Origin: a virus
IMG/VR virus record: IMGVR_UViG_3300021197_000758
Coordinates: 1 to 56,002 of that record
Strand: one strand, 5' to 3'
DNA: 56,002 bases
In this document: positions 7,242 through 16,300 of the stretch, piece by piece
Layout: each line of letters starts with the position of its first letter
Position numbering within the stretch: the stretch's first letter is position 1
Notes under the pieces: model-generated
Told to the model about the DNA's origin: nothing
Databases searched by the model: none
Seen by the model: only the letters and a program-made list of their open reading frames with translations
Made by a program: the position numbers and the translations under genes

Positions 7242-7577
7242 ATGACAAAAGAAGATCAAGAAAAAAAGTTGGAAGAGATATTCAATACAATGAGGGGTGT
7301 CATCCTAAAAAAGGGTAACGACTACGCTAACTTAGATAGATTAAGTAACTTCAAGTTAGCAGGTTCTGTATCTGGACTTAGTGCAGAGCAGAATTGCTTG
7401 TCACTAATCGCAACAAAGGTAGCTAGACTTGGAGTTCTATTCAATTCAACAGAATCCCCAAATAATGAATCTATATTAGATTCAATTGTAGACTTAGGTA
7501 ACTATGCTGTTTTACTAAACATGATCGTTACGGAAGATAATTCAATTAATTCAAATAAAATTAGTAGTTATGAGTAA
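7242..7577 (+). CDS. MazG/DUF1599-like nucleotide-modification-associated protein
   Basis: A 111-residue helical protein. The pattern KKGNDYANLDRLSNFK (about 23-38), then LIATKVARLGVLF and SILDSIVDLGNYAVLL, resembles the DUF1599 family (nucleotide modification associated domain 1), which has a MazG-like all-alpha fold. Relatives are linked to nucleotide metabolism or base modification in phages, but the exact reaction is not established. In this phage, thymidylate synthase and ribonucleotide reductase lie in the same arm. The end overlaps the start of the metallophosphoesterase by 8 bases. Confidence 0.55.
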   Translation: MTKEDQEKKLEEIFNTMRGVILKKGNDYANLDRLSNFKLAGSVSGLSAEQNCLSLIATKVARLGVLFNSTESPNNESILDSIVDLGNYAVLLNMIVTEDNSINSNKISSYE

Positions 7578-8739
7578 GTATGATAAATACATAAGTGAAA
7601 TAAATGAAATAAGGGAAGACATGGGCTTCGGTTCAGATAGGATAGCCTTAGAGCTATCTAACAGACACCCTGAAGATAACATAAATGTTCCATCATTATC
7701 TAGGATGATACGAAAGAATGGGTGGATAACTAAGTCTATTGTTGATGAGTCTATGCACAGAAACAATTTAAACCCATCAGACAATTGGAAGCTATCGTGG
7801 ATAAAAGATTCAGTCACAGGAACTTCGACTTTAGTTGTTAATCCAGACTACAAAGATTCTGTTGCTGTTAAGTACGATAGAATCAGAGAGGACATGATTT
7901 CTGAAATGAGAGAAATGTCTCCCATAGTTAAGAAGTACGATAGGGTTGCTACACCTGACCCTCACTGTTTCGTTTTAGATATAGCCGACCTTCACGTTGG
8001 TAAGTTAGCGACGGAAGCTGGATCTAACAGCGAGTACAATGTAAAAATAGCTGTTGATAGGGCTATTGCTGGAGCTGAATCACTTATAGATAAGTCGTCT
8101 CCTTACAACATAGATATGATAGTTTTTGTGATAGGTAACGATGTGCTACACATAGACAACCCAAAGAGGCAGACTACAGCAGGAACAAGTCAAGATACAG
8201 ATGGAATGTGGTACGACAACTACGTTATTGCAAGAAAAGTTTATACTCAAATAATAAACAGACTTTCAACAATTGCTGACGTTCACGTTATTCACTGCCC
8301 ATCTAACCACGACTACATGACTGGATTTATGTTAGCAGATGCATTGAGTTGTTACTTTTACAATAATGAAAACATTACGTTTGACGTAAGTACTATTCAT
8401 AGAAAGTACTTTAAGTATGGGAACAATATGATAGCCCTAAGTCACGGAGACGGATGTAAGATTGATCAGATACCTTACTTAGCTGCAAACGAATCTCCAA
8501 AGATTTGGGCTGAGACTCAGTATAGATATGCCTACCTTCACCACATACACCACAAGGACTACTTTAAGTTTAGAGGTGGAAAGGATTTCATTGGAATGAC
8601 TGTTGAGTTTGTTAGGAGTCCAAGCTCTTCAGATAGATGGCACAATGATAATGGATACACTGGAGCTAAGGTAGCTATAGAGGCTTTTATTCATCACCCA
8701 CTGAATGGTCAAGTTAGTAGGTTAACTCATAATTTTTAA
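7570..8739 (+). CDS. Metallophosphoesterase (SbcD/calcineurin-like)
   Basis: A 389-residue protein. Residues 1-60 hold a helix-turn-helix-like segment (DRIALELSNRHP and LSRMIRKNGW), suggesting DNA targeting. The rest is a calcineurin-like phosphoesterase. Metal ligands appear in order: DLHVGK (Asp140, His142), GNDVLH near 190, SNHDY near 245, SHGDG near 295 and HHIHH near 325. The closest functional comparison is SbcD/Mre11-type nuclease subunits or phosphodiesterases. The partner SbcC is not present, so a stand-alone DNA or nucleotide phosphoesterase is more likely. It overlaps the DUF1599-like gene, and a promoter-like element follows it. Confidence 0.82.
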   Translation: MSKYDKYISEINEIREDMGFGSDRIALELSNRHPEDNINVPSLSRMIRKNGWITKSIVDESMHRNNLNPSDNWKLSWIKDSVTGTSTLVVNPDYKDSVAVKYDRIREDMISEMREMSPIVKKYDRVATPDPHCFVLDIADLHVGKLATEAGSNSEYNVKIAVDRAIAGAESLIDKSSPYNIDMIVFVIGNDVLHIDNPKRQTTAGTSQDTDGMWYDNYVIARKVYTQIINRLSTIADVHVIHCPSNHDYMTGFMLADALSCYFYNNENITFDVSTIHRKYFKYGNNMIALSHGDGCKIDQIPYLAANESPKIWAETQYRYAYLHHIHHKDYFKFRGGKDFIGMTVEFVRSPSSSDRWHNDNGYTGAKVAIEAFIHHPLNGQVSRLTHNF

Positions 8740-8740
8740 T

Positions 8741-8748
8741 TATATTTG
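8741..8748 (+). promoter_or_regulatory. Promoter -7 element before the endonuclease gene
   Basis: TATATTTG matches the Bacteroidetes -7 element TAnnTTTG exactly and lies just after the metallophosphoesterase stop. A GTTAAC at 8721-8726 is at the right distance for a degenerate -33 element. The leader to the ATG at 8799 would be about 45 bases. It probably drives the endonuclease, thymidylate synthase and RNR group. Confidence 0.55.
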
Positions 8749-8798
8749 TACATAATGGGTTTTTGATGTAATATTAATAAAACCACTTTTATTTAATT

Positions 8799-9248
8799 AT
8801 GAGAAGAAAAGTTTCAAAAAAAAGAGGTCCAGTAGTTTCTAAGAAGGTGACTTATGATGGTATTGACTTTAAGTCTGGGCTTGAAAAGTATATGTATATA
8901 GCCCTTAAGTCAGCAGGTATACACGCTGTTTATGAGGGCAAAACATTTGAGCTTGTGAGTTCATTTAAATTTTCTCCAGATAGCTACGAAAGACAAGCTA
9001 ACGGAAAAGGAGAGATGATAAATAGAGGAGGAAAGAAGCATCAAGGCATTAAGTACACTCCCGACTTTATTGGAGAGGGATTTATTATCGAATGCAAAGG
9101 GAGGGCAAATGAGTCCTTCCCAATTCGATGGAAGTTATTCAAAGACCACATGAAGCATAACAAAGACGTTACGCTGTATAAGCCTCAATCTCAAAAAGAG
9201 TGCGATGAGGTGGTTAAATTAATTTTAAAAAGTAGAGAAAATAGCTAG
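8799..9248 (+). CDS. PD-(D/E)XK endonuclease (DUF1064 / T7 endonuclease I-like)
   Basis: A 149-residue basic protein with the nuclease signature Glu29 (SGLEKYMY), Asp89 (YTPDF), then Glu98 and Lys100 in IIECKG. This order is typical of DUF1064 phage nucleases and of small resolvase-like enzymes such as T7 endonuclease I. It is likely to cut branched recombination intermediates or host DNA. The Lys/Arg-rich first 16 residues suit DNA binding. It has its own promoter candidate just upstream and is followed after 5 bases by a small unknown gene. Confidence 0.75.
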   Translation: MRRKVSKKRGPVVSKKVTYDGIDFKSGLEKYMYIALKSAGIHAVYEGKTFELVSSFKFSPDSYERQANGKGEMINRGGKKHQGIKYTPDFIGEGFIIECKGRANESFPIRWKLFKDHMKHNKDVTLYKPQSQKECDEVVKLILKSRENS

Positions 9249-9253
9249 GTATT

Positions 9254-9511
9254 ATGACATTTAGAAAACAAATACAATTGCATAGACGAGCAATGATAGA
9301 AATGTACGCTGCATCAACTCCAAGTGCAAACTATTTAGAAGTGATAGATCGAAAGGATCTTCCGGTTGACTTCTACGCAGACTACAAGATAGACAGAAGT
9401 TCCTATATCAGGATCTTGAAAAAATACTCAAGATTAATAAAGACAACTTACAAAAGAAAGCTTTTCGAAAATACTATTCACTTAGGCCATTCTCCAACCC
9501 TTAGTAAATAA
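9254..9511 (+). CDS. Small basic hypothetical protein
   Basis: An 85-residue Lys/Arg-rich protein without a recognised domain. It follows the endonuclease gene by 5 bases and precedes thymidylate synthase by 24. The charge suggests nucleic-acid contact, but nothing more can be said. Confidence 0.55.
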   Translation: MTFRKQIQLHRRAMIEMYAASTPSANYLEVIDRKDLPVDFYADYKIDRSSYIRILKKYSRLIKTTYKRKLFENTIHLGHSPTLSK

Positions 9512-9535
9512 TCAAAATTTAAAAACGAATTACGC

Positions 9536-10525
9536 ATGAATATAGAAGAACAATACCTAGACTTACTTGATGACGTTTTGTATAACGGAGTAGGCAAGAG
9601 CGATAGGACTGGTACTGGAACCATATCAGTATTTGGTAGGCAGATTAGGCACGATATGTCTTTAGGGTTTCCACTACTTACAACCAAGAAGATGCCAATA
9701 AAAACTATAGCTACCGAACTTCTTTGGTTTTTAAGAGGCGATAGTAATATCAAATACTTGATAGATAACGGATGCAATATTTGGAACGGTGATGCCCATA
9801 AGAATTACTTAAAGTATAATAATCCATGCTCGATGTCTGAGTTTATAGATAAGATAAACAATGATAGACTTTTTGAGTGCCAATGGGGCAACCTTGGTCC
9901 TATCTATGGAAGGCAGTGGAGAAATTTTTATGATGAAGGGATAGATCAGATAGCGAATTCGATAAGACTACTTAAAACAGACCCAGACTCAAGAAGAAAT
10001 AAAGTTTCTGCTTGGAGTGTAGGCGATTTAGAATTAATGGTTCTACCTCCATGCCACACAGGATTTCAACTTTGCACGAGAGAGTTGACTCAATCAGAGC
10101 GATTTAATTATTACGGAAAGCTAATAGGATCTGATATGTATCACGACCATATCGTTGAAGAGATGAACGAGAACAATGTTCCGACAAGAGCAATCTCTTT
10201 AATGTGGGAACAAAGGTCTGCTGATTTATTTTTAGGATTACCGTTTAACATAGCTTCATATGCAATGCTTTTGTGTATATTTGCTGAGGAGGCCAATATG
10301 ATTCCAGATGAATTGATTGGCAGTTTAGGAGATGTCCACTTGTACACAAACCACATAGAGCAAGCTAAATTACAGTTGTCAAGAGATCCATACGATCCAC
10401 CATTACTAAATATTAATAAAAAAGAAGGTTCAATTGTAGATAGAATAAATGAGTACGAACCAAAAGATTTTTCAGTACTTAAGTATAATTACTACAACAA
10501 CATTAAAGCACCTTTATCAAATTAG
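9536..10525 (+). CDS. thyA: Thymidylate synthase
   Basis: A 329-residue thymidylate synthase that methylates dUMP to dTMP with methylene-tetrahydrofolate. It starts with RTGTGTISVFG (the phosphate-binding Arg). The catalytic Cys173 lies in PPCHTGFQ, followed by GLPFNIASYA with Asn238. Asn at this position is the dUMP-selecting residue; dCMP hydroxymethylases carry Asp. The GDVHLYTNHIEQ end is also present. An insert of about 45 residues between the active Cys and the PFNIAS motif lengthens it compared with the 264 residues of E. coli ThyA. With RNR nearby, it supplies thymidine for AT-rich phage DNA. Conversion to hydroxymethyl-dUMP cannot be excluded from sequence alone. Confidence 0.93.
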   Translation: MNIEEQYLDLLDDVLYNGVGKSDRTGTGTISVFGRQIRHDMSLGFPLLTTKKMPIKTIATELLWFLRGDSNIKYLIDNGCNIWNGDAHKNYLKYNNPCSMSEFIDKINNDRLFECQWGNLGPIYGRQWRNFYDEGIDQIANSIRLLKTDPDSRRNKVSAWSVGDLELMVLPPCHTGFQLCTRELTQSERFNYYGKLIGSDMYHDHIVEEMNENNVPTRAISLMWEQRSADLFLGLPFNIASYAMLLCIFAEEANMIPDELIGSLGDVHLYTNHIEQAKLQLSRDPYDPPLLNINKKEGSIVDRINEYEPKDFSVLKYNYYNNIKAPLSN

Positions 10526-10527
10526 AT

Positions 10528-10695
10528 ATGGACAGCAAGAGAGAATTTTACATAGATAGAAAGGAGTTAGCTAGAAAGAAGTACTCCGAGAGACAGTTTG
10601 CTAAGTGGGTGAACTGGAGCATAAAGAATAGAGGCAAGGTCCTATTCAAGGAAATTATCGAAAAACAAATAGAATATAAAATAGTAAAACAATGA
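10528..10695 (+). CDS. Small basic hypothetical protein
   Basis: A 55-codon reading frame starting with ATG two bases after the thyA stop. The product is strongly basic and helical (KREFYID, KELARKKYSERQFAKW). Its stop codon overlaps the next start in an ATGA arrangement. The tight packing supports it as a real gene. Function unknown. Confidence 0.6.
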   Translation: MDSKREFYIDRKELARKKYSERQFAKWVNWSIKNRGKVLFKEIIEKQIEYKIVKQ

Positions 10696-10844
10696 AAGAA
10701 GACGAAGAAAAAGCAGCGTACATTTTATCGGTTGGATTGTATCCAGGAATACTAATAGGGTTCAGAAGTTACCAACAATCGGATGGATCCATTCATGTAT
10801 TGTACCTACCATTTATAGACATATCATTAACAATTATTAATTAA
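10692..10844 (+). CDS. Small hypothetical protein
   Basis: A 50-residue frame whose ATG overlaps the previous stop (ATGA). It begins acidic (KEDEEK) and then has a short hydrophobic stretch (YILSVGLYPGILIGF) and a beta-like end. It may be a small membrane-associated protein. It is supported by coupling and by filling the gap between neighbours; no function is recognised. Confidence 0.5.
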   Translation: MKEDEEKAAYILSVGLYPGILIGFRSYQQSDGSIHVLYLPFIDISLTIIN

Positions 10845-10849
10845 ACATT

Positions 10850-11083
10850 ATGAGTAAGCAGAAACAAAGTAGAGTAGATCTACTAGAGAAGAAGGTAAAA
10901 GCAATAACATGGGTATTGCAGGATATAAAACAAGAAATGAATAACATTAGAGATCTTTCTATCGGAACGACGGAGACGCTTAGGCTAATGGATGGGTACG
11001 ATAAAGCGATGGAGTCGCTTAAGGATATACTTACGGAAGATATTGACAATGAGTCTTTAAAATTTAAAGTAGATAATAAATAA
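10850..11083 (+). CDS. Small coiled-coil protein
   Basis: A 77-residue protein with a heptad-like helix in its first half (RVDLLEKKVKAITWVLQDI) and an acidic second half. It sits 4 bases before the ribonucleotide reductase gene. Such short coiled coils can act as adaptors, but no partner is evident. Confidence 0.55.
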   Translation: MSKQKQSRVDLLEKKVKAITWVLQDIKQEMNNIRDLSIGTTETLRLMDGYDKAMESLKDILTEDIDNESLKFKVDNK

Positions 11084-11087
11084 ACAT

Positions 11088-12950
11088 ATGGAAACGTCTA
11101 ATAAAATATTGAGTGATATTACCGTGTACATGAAGTACGCTAAGTACCTACCAGAGGTAAATAGAAGAGAGACTTGGGAAGACCTTGTCACTAGAAATAA
11201 GTTAATGCACATAAAGAAATACCCACAACTTAAGGATGAAATTAACGAGGTTTATAAATTTGTTTACGACAAAAAGGTTTTACCGTCAATGCGGTCTTTA
11301 CAATTTGGTGGAAAGCCTATTGATATCTCACCGAATCGTGTTTATAACTGTGCTTACCTTCCTATTGATCACATTGATTCTTTTCACGAGACAATGTTCT
11401 TATTGCTAGGTGGAACAGGTGTAGGATACTCAGTTCAGAAGCATCACGTCGACAAACTTCCTCCGATAAACCACCCATACAGCAGAAGAACTAAGAGATA
11501 CCTTATTGGCGATAGCATCGAGGGATGGGCTGATGCAATAAAGGTTCTTGTTAAGTCTTACCTTGGGGATAAGAAAAGCTCTAAGGTTGAGTTCGATTAC
11601 TCTGACATTAGACCTAAAGGTGCGCAGCTTGTTACGTCTGGAGGTAAAGCCCCAGGACCTCAGCCACTAAAAGAATGTATGCTGAAGATTAAGGGATTAC
11701 TTGAGGCTAAAAAAGATGGAGACAAACTGTCTAGTCTTGAAGTTCACGACATTGTGTGTTACATTGCTGACGCTGTGCTTGCTGGAGGTATTAGAAGAGC
11801 TGCTCTAATTAGTTTGTTTTCTGCTGATGATGACGACATGATATCTTGTAAGTCAGGATCTTGGTGGGAAAGTAATCCTCAGAGAGGTAGAGCCAACAAT
11901 TCTGCAGTGCTTATGAGACACAAGATTAGTAAGGAGTTTTTTATGGGTCTTTGGAAGAGAGTTGAGCTTTCTGGAGCAGGTGAGCCTGGAATATACTTTA
12001 ACAACGATAAAGACTGGGGTACAAATCCTTGCTGCGAGATAGCTTTGAGACCTTTTCAGTTCTGCAACCTTTGCGAAGTAAACGCTAGTGACATATCGTC
12101 TCAAGAAGACTACAACGAAAGAGTTAAAGCAGCAGCTTTTATTGGAACGCTTCAAGCTGGCTACACAAACTTTCACTACCTTAGAGATGTGTGGAGAGAA
12201 ACTACCGAGAAGGATGCTCTTATTGGCGTATCTATGACTGGTATAGCTTCTAATGCTGTTCTTAGTTTAGATATGTCGGAGGCTGCTAACGTGGTTAAGG
12301 AGGAGAACGAAAGGATTGCATCTATAATTGGCATTAACACCGCTGCTAGATGCACCACCGTAAAGCCTGCTGGGACGACTTCTCTTACACTTGGAACGTC
12401 TTCTGGTATTCATGCATGGCATAACGACTACTACATCCGTAGAGTGCGTGTAGGTAAGTCTGAGTCTATGTACAAGTATTTATCGGAGAACCATCCTGAA
12501 TTGATCGAAGATGAGTACTTCAGACCTCACGACACTGCAGTTATTTCTATACCTCAAAAAGCACCTGATGGAGCTATACTTAGAACTGAGTCTCCATTCG
12601 ATTTACTTGAAAGAATTAAAGATGTAGCTACTAAGTGGGTTGCTCCTGGACACAGAAGGGGGTCTAATACACATAATGTATCGGCTACGGTTTCTTTAAA
12701 AGAAAACGAGTGGGATTCTGCAGGAGAGTGGATGTGGGATAATAGAGAGTTTTACAATGGACTATCTGTGCTTCCTTACAATGGAGGAACTTACACTCAG
12801 GCTCCGTTCGAAGATATAGACGAAGCTAAGTACAATGAAATGATGAAGACGCTTAAGGATGTAAATCTTTCTAACATCTTAGAGTCTGACGATAATACTG
12901 ATTTAACTGGTGAGCTTGCCTGTGCTGGTGGAGCTTGCGAAATAATTTAA
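11088..12950 (+). CDS. Class II (B12-dependent) ribonucleotide reductase
   Basis: A 620-residue adenosylcobalamin-dependent ribonucleoside-triphosphate reductase, which makes deoxynucleotides without oxygen or a second subunit. NRVYNCAYLP carries the first redox Cys (Cys88), and GGTGVGYSVQ is a signature of this family. The active-site loop NPCCEI has Asn313, Cys315 and Glu317. KPAGTTSLTLG binds substrate phosphate, and the C-terminal pair Cys612/Cys617 (CAGGAC) is the thiol relay. It is shorter than the 739 residues of the Lactobacillus enzyme and starts directly at the catalytic core, so the N-terminal allosteric part is reduced. The cofactor must come from the host. A copy of the 11-base motif GGCGATAGCAT lies at 11508-11518. 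Confidence 0.9.
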   Translation: METSNKILSDITVYMKYAKYLPEVNRRETWEDLVTRNKLMHIKKYPQLKDEINEVYKFVYDKKVLPSMRSLQFGGKPIDISPNRVYNCAYLPIDHIDSFHETMFLLLGGTGVGYSVQKHHVDKLPPINHPYSRRTKRYLIGDSIEGWADAIKVLVKSYLGDKKSSKVEFDYSDIRPKGAQLVTSGGKAPGPQPLKECMLKIKGLLEAKKDGDKLSSLEVHDIVCYIADAVLAGGIRRAALISLFSADDDDMISCKSGSWWESNPQRGRANNSAVLMRHKISKEFFMGLWKRVELSGAGEPGIYFNNDKDWGTNPCCEIALRPFQFCNLCEVNASDISSQEDYNERVKAAAFIGTLQAGYTNFHYLRDVWRETTEKDALIGVSMTGIASNAVLSLDMSEAANVVKEENERIASIIGINTAARCTTVKPAGTTSLTLGTSSGIHAWHNDYYIRRVRVGKSESMYKYLSENHPELIEDEYFRPHDTAVISIPQKAPDGAILRTESPFDLLERIKDVATKWVAPGHRRGSNTHNVSATVSLKENEWDSAGEWMWDNREFYNGLSVLPYNGGTYTQAPFEDIDEAKYNEMMKTLKDVNLSNILESDDNTDLTGELACAGGACEII

Positions 12951-12952
12951 TT

Positions 12953-13210
12953 ATGGATATTAGAGAATATATTGAAGAGTACGCTAGCGATCAAGATGTT
13001 TGGTTTGCAGATGGATTTGATGAGGCAATTTTAGGGATTGACCCATTGTCTGGCAAGGTTGTTTACTCAAGGCGTAAGTGCATAGAAGCTCTTATTGAAG
13101 AAGGTATGGACTTCGAAGATGCGATAGATTTCTTGGAGTTTAATACATTCAATGCATACATTGGAGAAAATACTCCAATATTTATTGACGATCTTTGTTT
13201 AGGATTATAG
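12953..13210 (+). CDS. Acidic hypothetical protein, last gene of the left arm
   Basis: An 85-residue acidic protein starting at the ATG 3 bases after the RNR stop. An upstream in-frame start at 12935 would run into RNR and is less likely. The pattern IREYIEEYASDQDVWFADGFDEAILGID is typical of small phage proteins that follow reductase genes. It might act with RNR, but that is only context. The gene ends 12 bases before the bidirectional terminator. Confidence 0.65.
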   Translation: MDIREYIEEYASDQDVWFADGFDEAILGIDPLSGKVVYSRRKCIEALIEEGMDFEDAIDFLEFNTFNAYIGENTPIFIDDLCLGL

Positions 13211-13222
13211 GTCAAAAAAAAT

Positions 13223-13255
13223 AAAAGGGGAAGTCTTAATGACCTCCCCTTTTTT
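13223..13255. terminator. Bidirectional terminator between the two arms
   Basis: AAAAGGGGAAGTC (13223-13235) pairs with GACCTCCCCTTTT (13241-13253) with one mismatch and a 5-base loop. A T-run follows on the + strand and an A-run precedes, which is a T-run on the - strand. It ends both the left-arm transcript and the right-arm transcript, whose last gene stops at 13312. The gap 13256-13311 holds nothing else I can identify. Confidence 0.85.
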
Positions 13256-13311
13256 AATAAAGAAACTTTAGGTATGGTACGCCTATTGTGTTTGTTTCTT
13301 ATATTTAATTC

Positions 13312-16300
13312 CTACTTTCTAGCTTTTAAAGTTTTTAACCTAGCGTCCCTATCTCTGGAGCTTCTTGAAGATGACTTTGATTTCTCAACCCCTTGGAACA
13401 AATACTTTAGGTATATCTTTCTGATATCTTTATAAGCAGGTACTGCACCTAAGTTTCCAGCGATCTCAAAAGGTATTCTAGTTAATAACTCATTTTGATT
13501 CTTATCTATAGTTTCCTGAGTCTTAGCTGAAGACGCTCTAGATTGCAAGGTAACTCCCCTCTTTATTGTCTTAGCCATTGGAGTAAACGAACCTAGCGAA
13601 GATACTACCATATTGGTAAATACGTCATCTCTAGGTGATGGATCTAATGGTATCTTAGAAAACGCTAAGTTATTCTTATAAGCGTCGTACTCTCCAGTTC
13701 TTGTTATACCTTCTCCATACTCCTTATTTAACCATTCCGTACCGTAGTTTATTGGTATCTGAGATAAGTTACCGATATTTCTACCTAGCGCAAGAGTGGC
13801 AACTCCTGCTAATACATTTCTAGTTAAGTCAGTTCCTAATTCGAATTCGTCTTCGTCATCATCTATACCAAGTGCCATAAATATTAAGGCAAAGGTCATA
13901 TCCATAGCCATCTTGTACATAGACATACGAAATACCGTACCAGCTAAAAGCATAGCTCCCTTAGTTCTAGACATATCACCCTTTCCAACAAGAGACTGAA
14001 TCGCCTTTAATGCTGAGTAGTATTCAAAAACTCTAAACCTACTCATATACCTATCCATTATTATTGCAGCACTCTTTATTGCACTTGCGTCTTTTGGATT
14101 TATATTCTTAGGTATTCCATCAAATGGATTGTTAGACGCAGCGTTATCTATTACAGCTGAGTCAGCATCAAATGTAGCCTTTTCAATTGCGGATGCGTAC
14201 TTCTCTCTGTATTCTGTATCTGTAGCTACCTTATTCCAATCTACATCAACTCCAGTTTCTTTCTTAAACGAAGTATTAAATGCACCGACAAATAAAGGTC
14301 TAGCAACTAACGTATCTGGTTTTGTTATCAAGTTTTCATTGAACTTTATAAACCAATCTAACGGCTTCTTAGCTACATTTCTAACAATCTCGGCATCTTC
14401 GGCAATGTCTGAAGTCATATCTTCAGGCTCAAATAACTTAGATTTGGAAAACAATCTATCTTCTATATCCTTACTTGATAAGTCTTGTTGGTTCGTCAAT
14501 CTAGCTGTCTGAGTTGATCCAAGAACTTTTAATGCGGCATCTATTACTGCATTATTAGAACCAGACGCTGACAATGTTTTTATACCACTTATGAATTCTA
14601 TAGGATTTACGATCATTGCGTGTCCTGCATTCGTGGTAAGCTCTACTGCTGCTTTAACTGGTCCAGCAAGTTGAGCAAGGTATCCTGCTCTACCTAAAAA
14701 GCTTATAGCCTTCTCTGAAAACGCTCTATCTTTTGTTACGTTTTTAAATTCATAGCTAATTATTCCATCATAAACATCTTCTAATGCTTTAGCTAACTCC
14801 TTATCGTTCTTAGTTGTAGCCTCGCTTCTTAAGTTTGACAGCGCTATCTTAGCTCTCTTCACAATTGGATACATATAGTAACTAGTCTCTGTCTTTCTAG
14901 AAGCAGTGTAAGCGTTATGCACAGGATCTAGAGATATAGAGTGTACGTTTCCAGTCCTCTGTATTGCTGCTTTACTTTTTAGAGATGGATTAGTAAATGA
15001 ATTATGGAGATCGTCAAACTCTTTAGTCATTTGGGTCTCCTGATTAGTAACCTTAGGAAGGTGAACGTAATTCTCTCTAGGTATAAATGTCATACCTCTG
15101 TTGGCTGCATCTGCTGCAGCTTTTTCCTGTATTGATGCATATGTCTCGTCTACAATTGCCAAAAATCGCTTCTCTTTACTAGTCATTCCTTCTAGTATTT
15201 TAGAAGTGCTAACCTTCCCATCAACAGTAAACTCATTCATTAGATCCCTAATAGCAGCTTTCTCTCTTTCGTCATAAACACTATTTTCATCATCTAATGT
15301 AGCCTCTATCCACTTCTTAGCTGTATTGACCTCTTTATTTTTAGGATTACTTTCGTACTCCCTCTGTATCTGATACATCATCACCTTTACTTTCTGCAAG
15401 AATCTAGTATTCTTCCTAATAGATAGTAACGCTTCAGCCTTTTCTAGGTTAGTCTTAATGTCCTTTAAAGAAGCCTCTAGTCTTGAAAAAGCTTGAGATG
15501 ATGGATAGAGTATTGACTTGTATATATTTGTAGTCTTAAGCTTATCTGATGCTGACTTTATAACTTGGTCGATGTTTCTAAGTGGGGTAGACCTAATTCT
15601 ATTCGATATAGATGTCTCCTTTTTATTTTTACTTAAGAATAAGTTTTTTGTAAAAATCTTAGACTTTGATATCAACTTGTCTATTGCGCCACGTTCCTTT
15701 ATCTCTTTAGAAACAGATTGTGAGTCTCTATTTCCTTCGACTCTTATCTTACTCTGAAGTAGTTTTGTTGAAACAAATCCATCCTTTAACATCTCTAGAC
15801 CTCTAACAAGATCTCTAGCTTGTTGAGGAGTTAGCGAATCAAAATCTTTTTCAGTTAATGAGTTTGCGAATTTTACTGCACTCCTTTCGTCGCCAGTGAT
15901 ATTAAGTATACTTGGAGTCGGCTCATTCATAGCGTCAAGAAACTCCTCCTTTATTTCAGCTAAAACTTCTTCTTTTGACTTTCCGCCAGCATTAGACATC
16001 TCTTCGTCAGCATTTGTCTCATTAAATATATCTAAAAATCTCAACGCTAACTCATGATCATCCTTGCTTATAATCCCATCTTTAAGCATCTTGTCCAGAT
16101 TCTTTCTTATGGTTAAGTTCGGATCCATAGAATTAGAAATTCTATCTTTCAATTCATTGGCTCTTTGATTATCTGAAGAGTAGTCGGAAAGTATTGAGTC
16201 TATCATATCAGATAACTCTTCTCTAGACATCCTACTGTCGTACTTTTTATCTACATTAACTAGGTCTGATATAACTTTATCGTACTTAACTAAAGATCGC

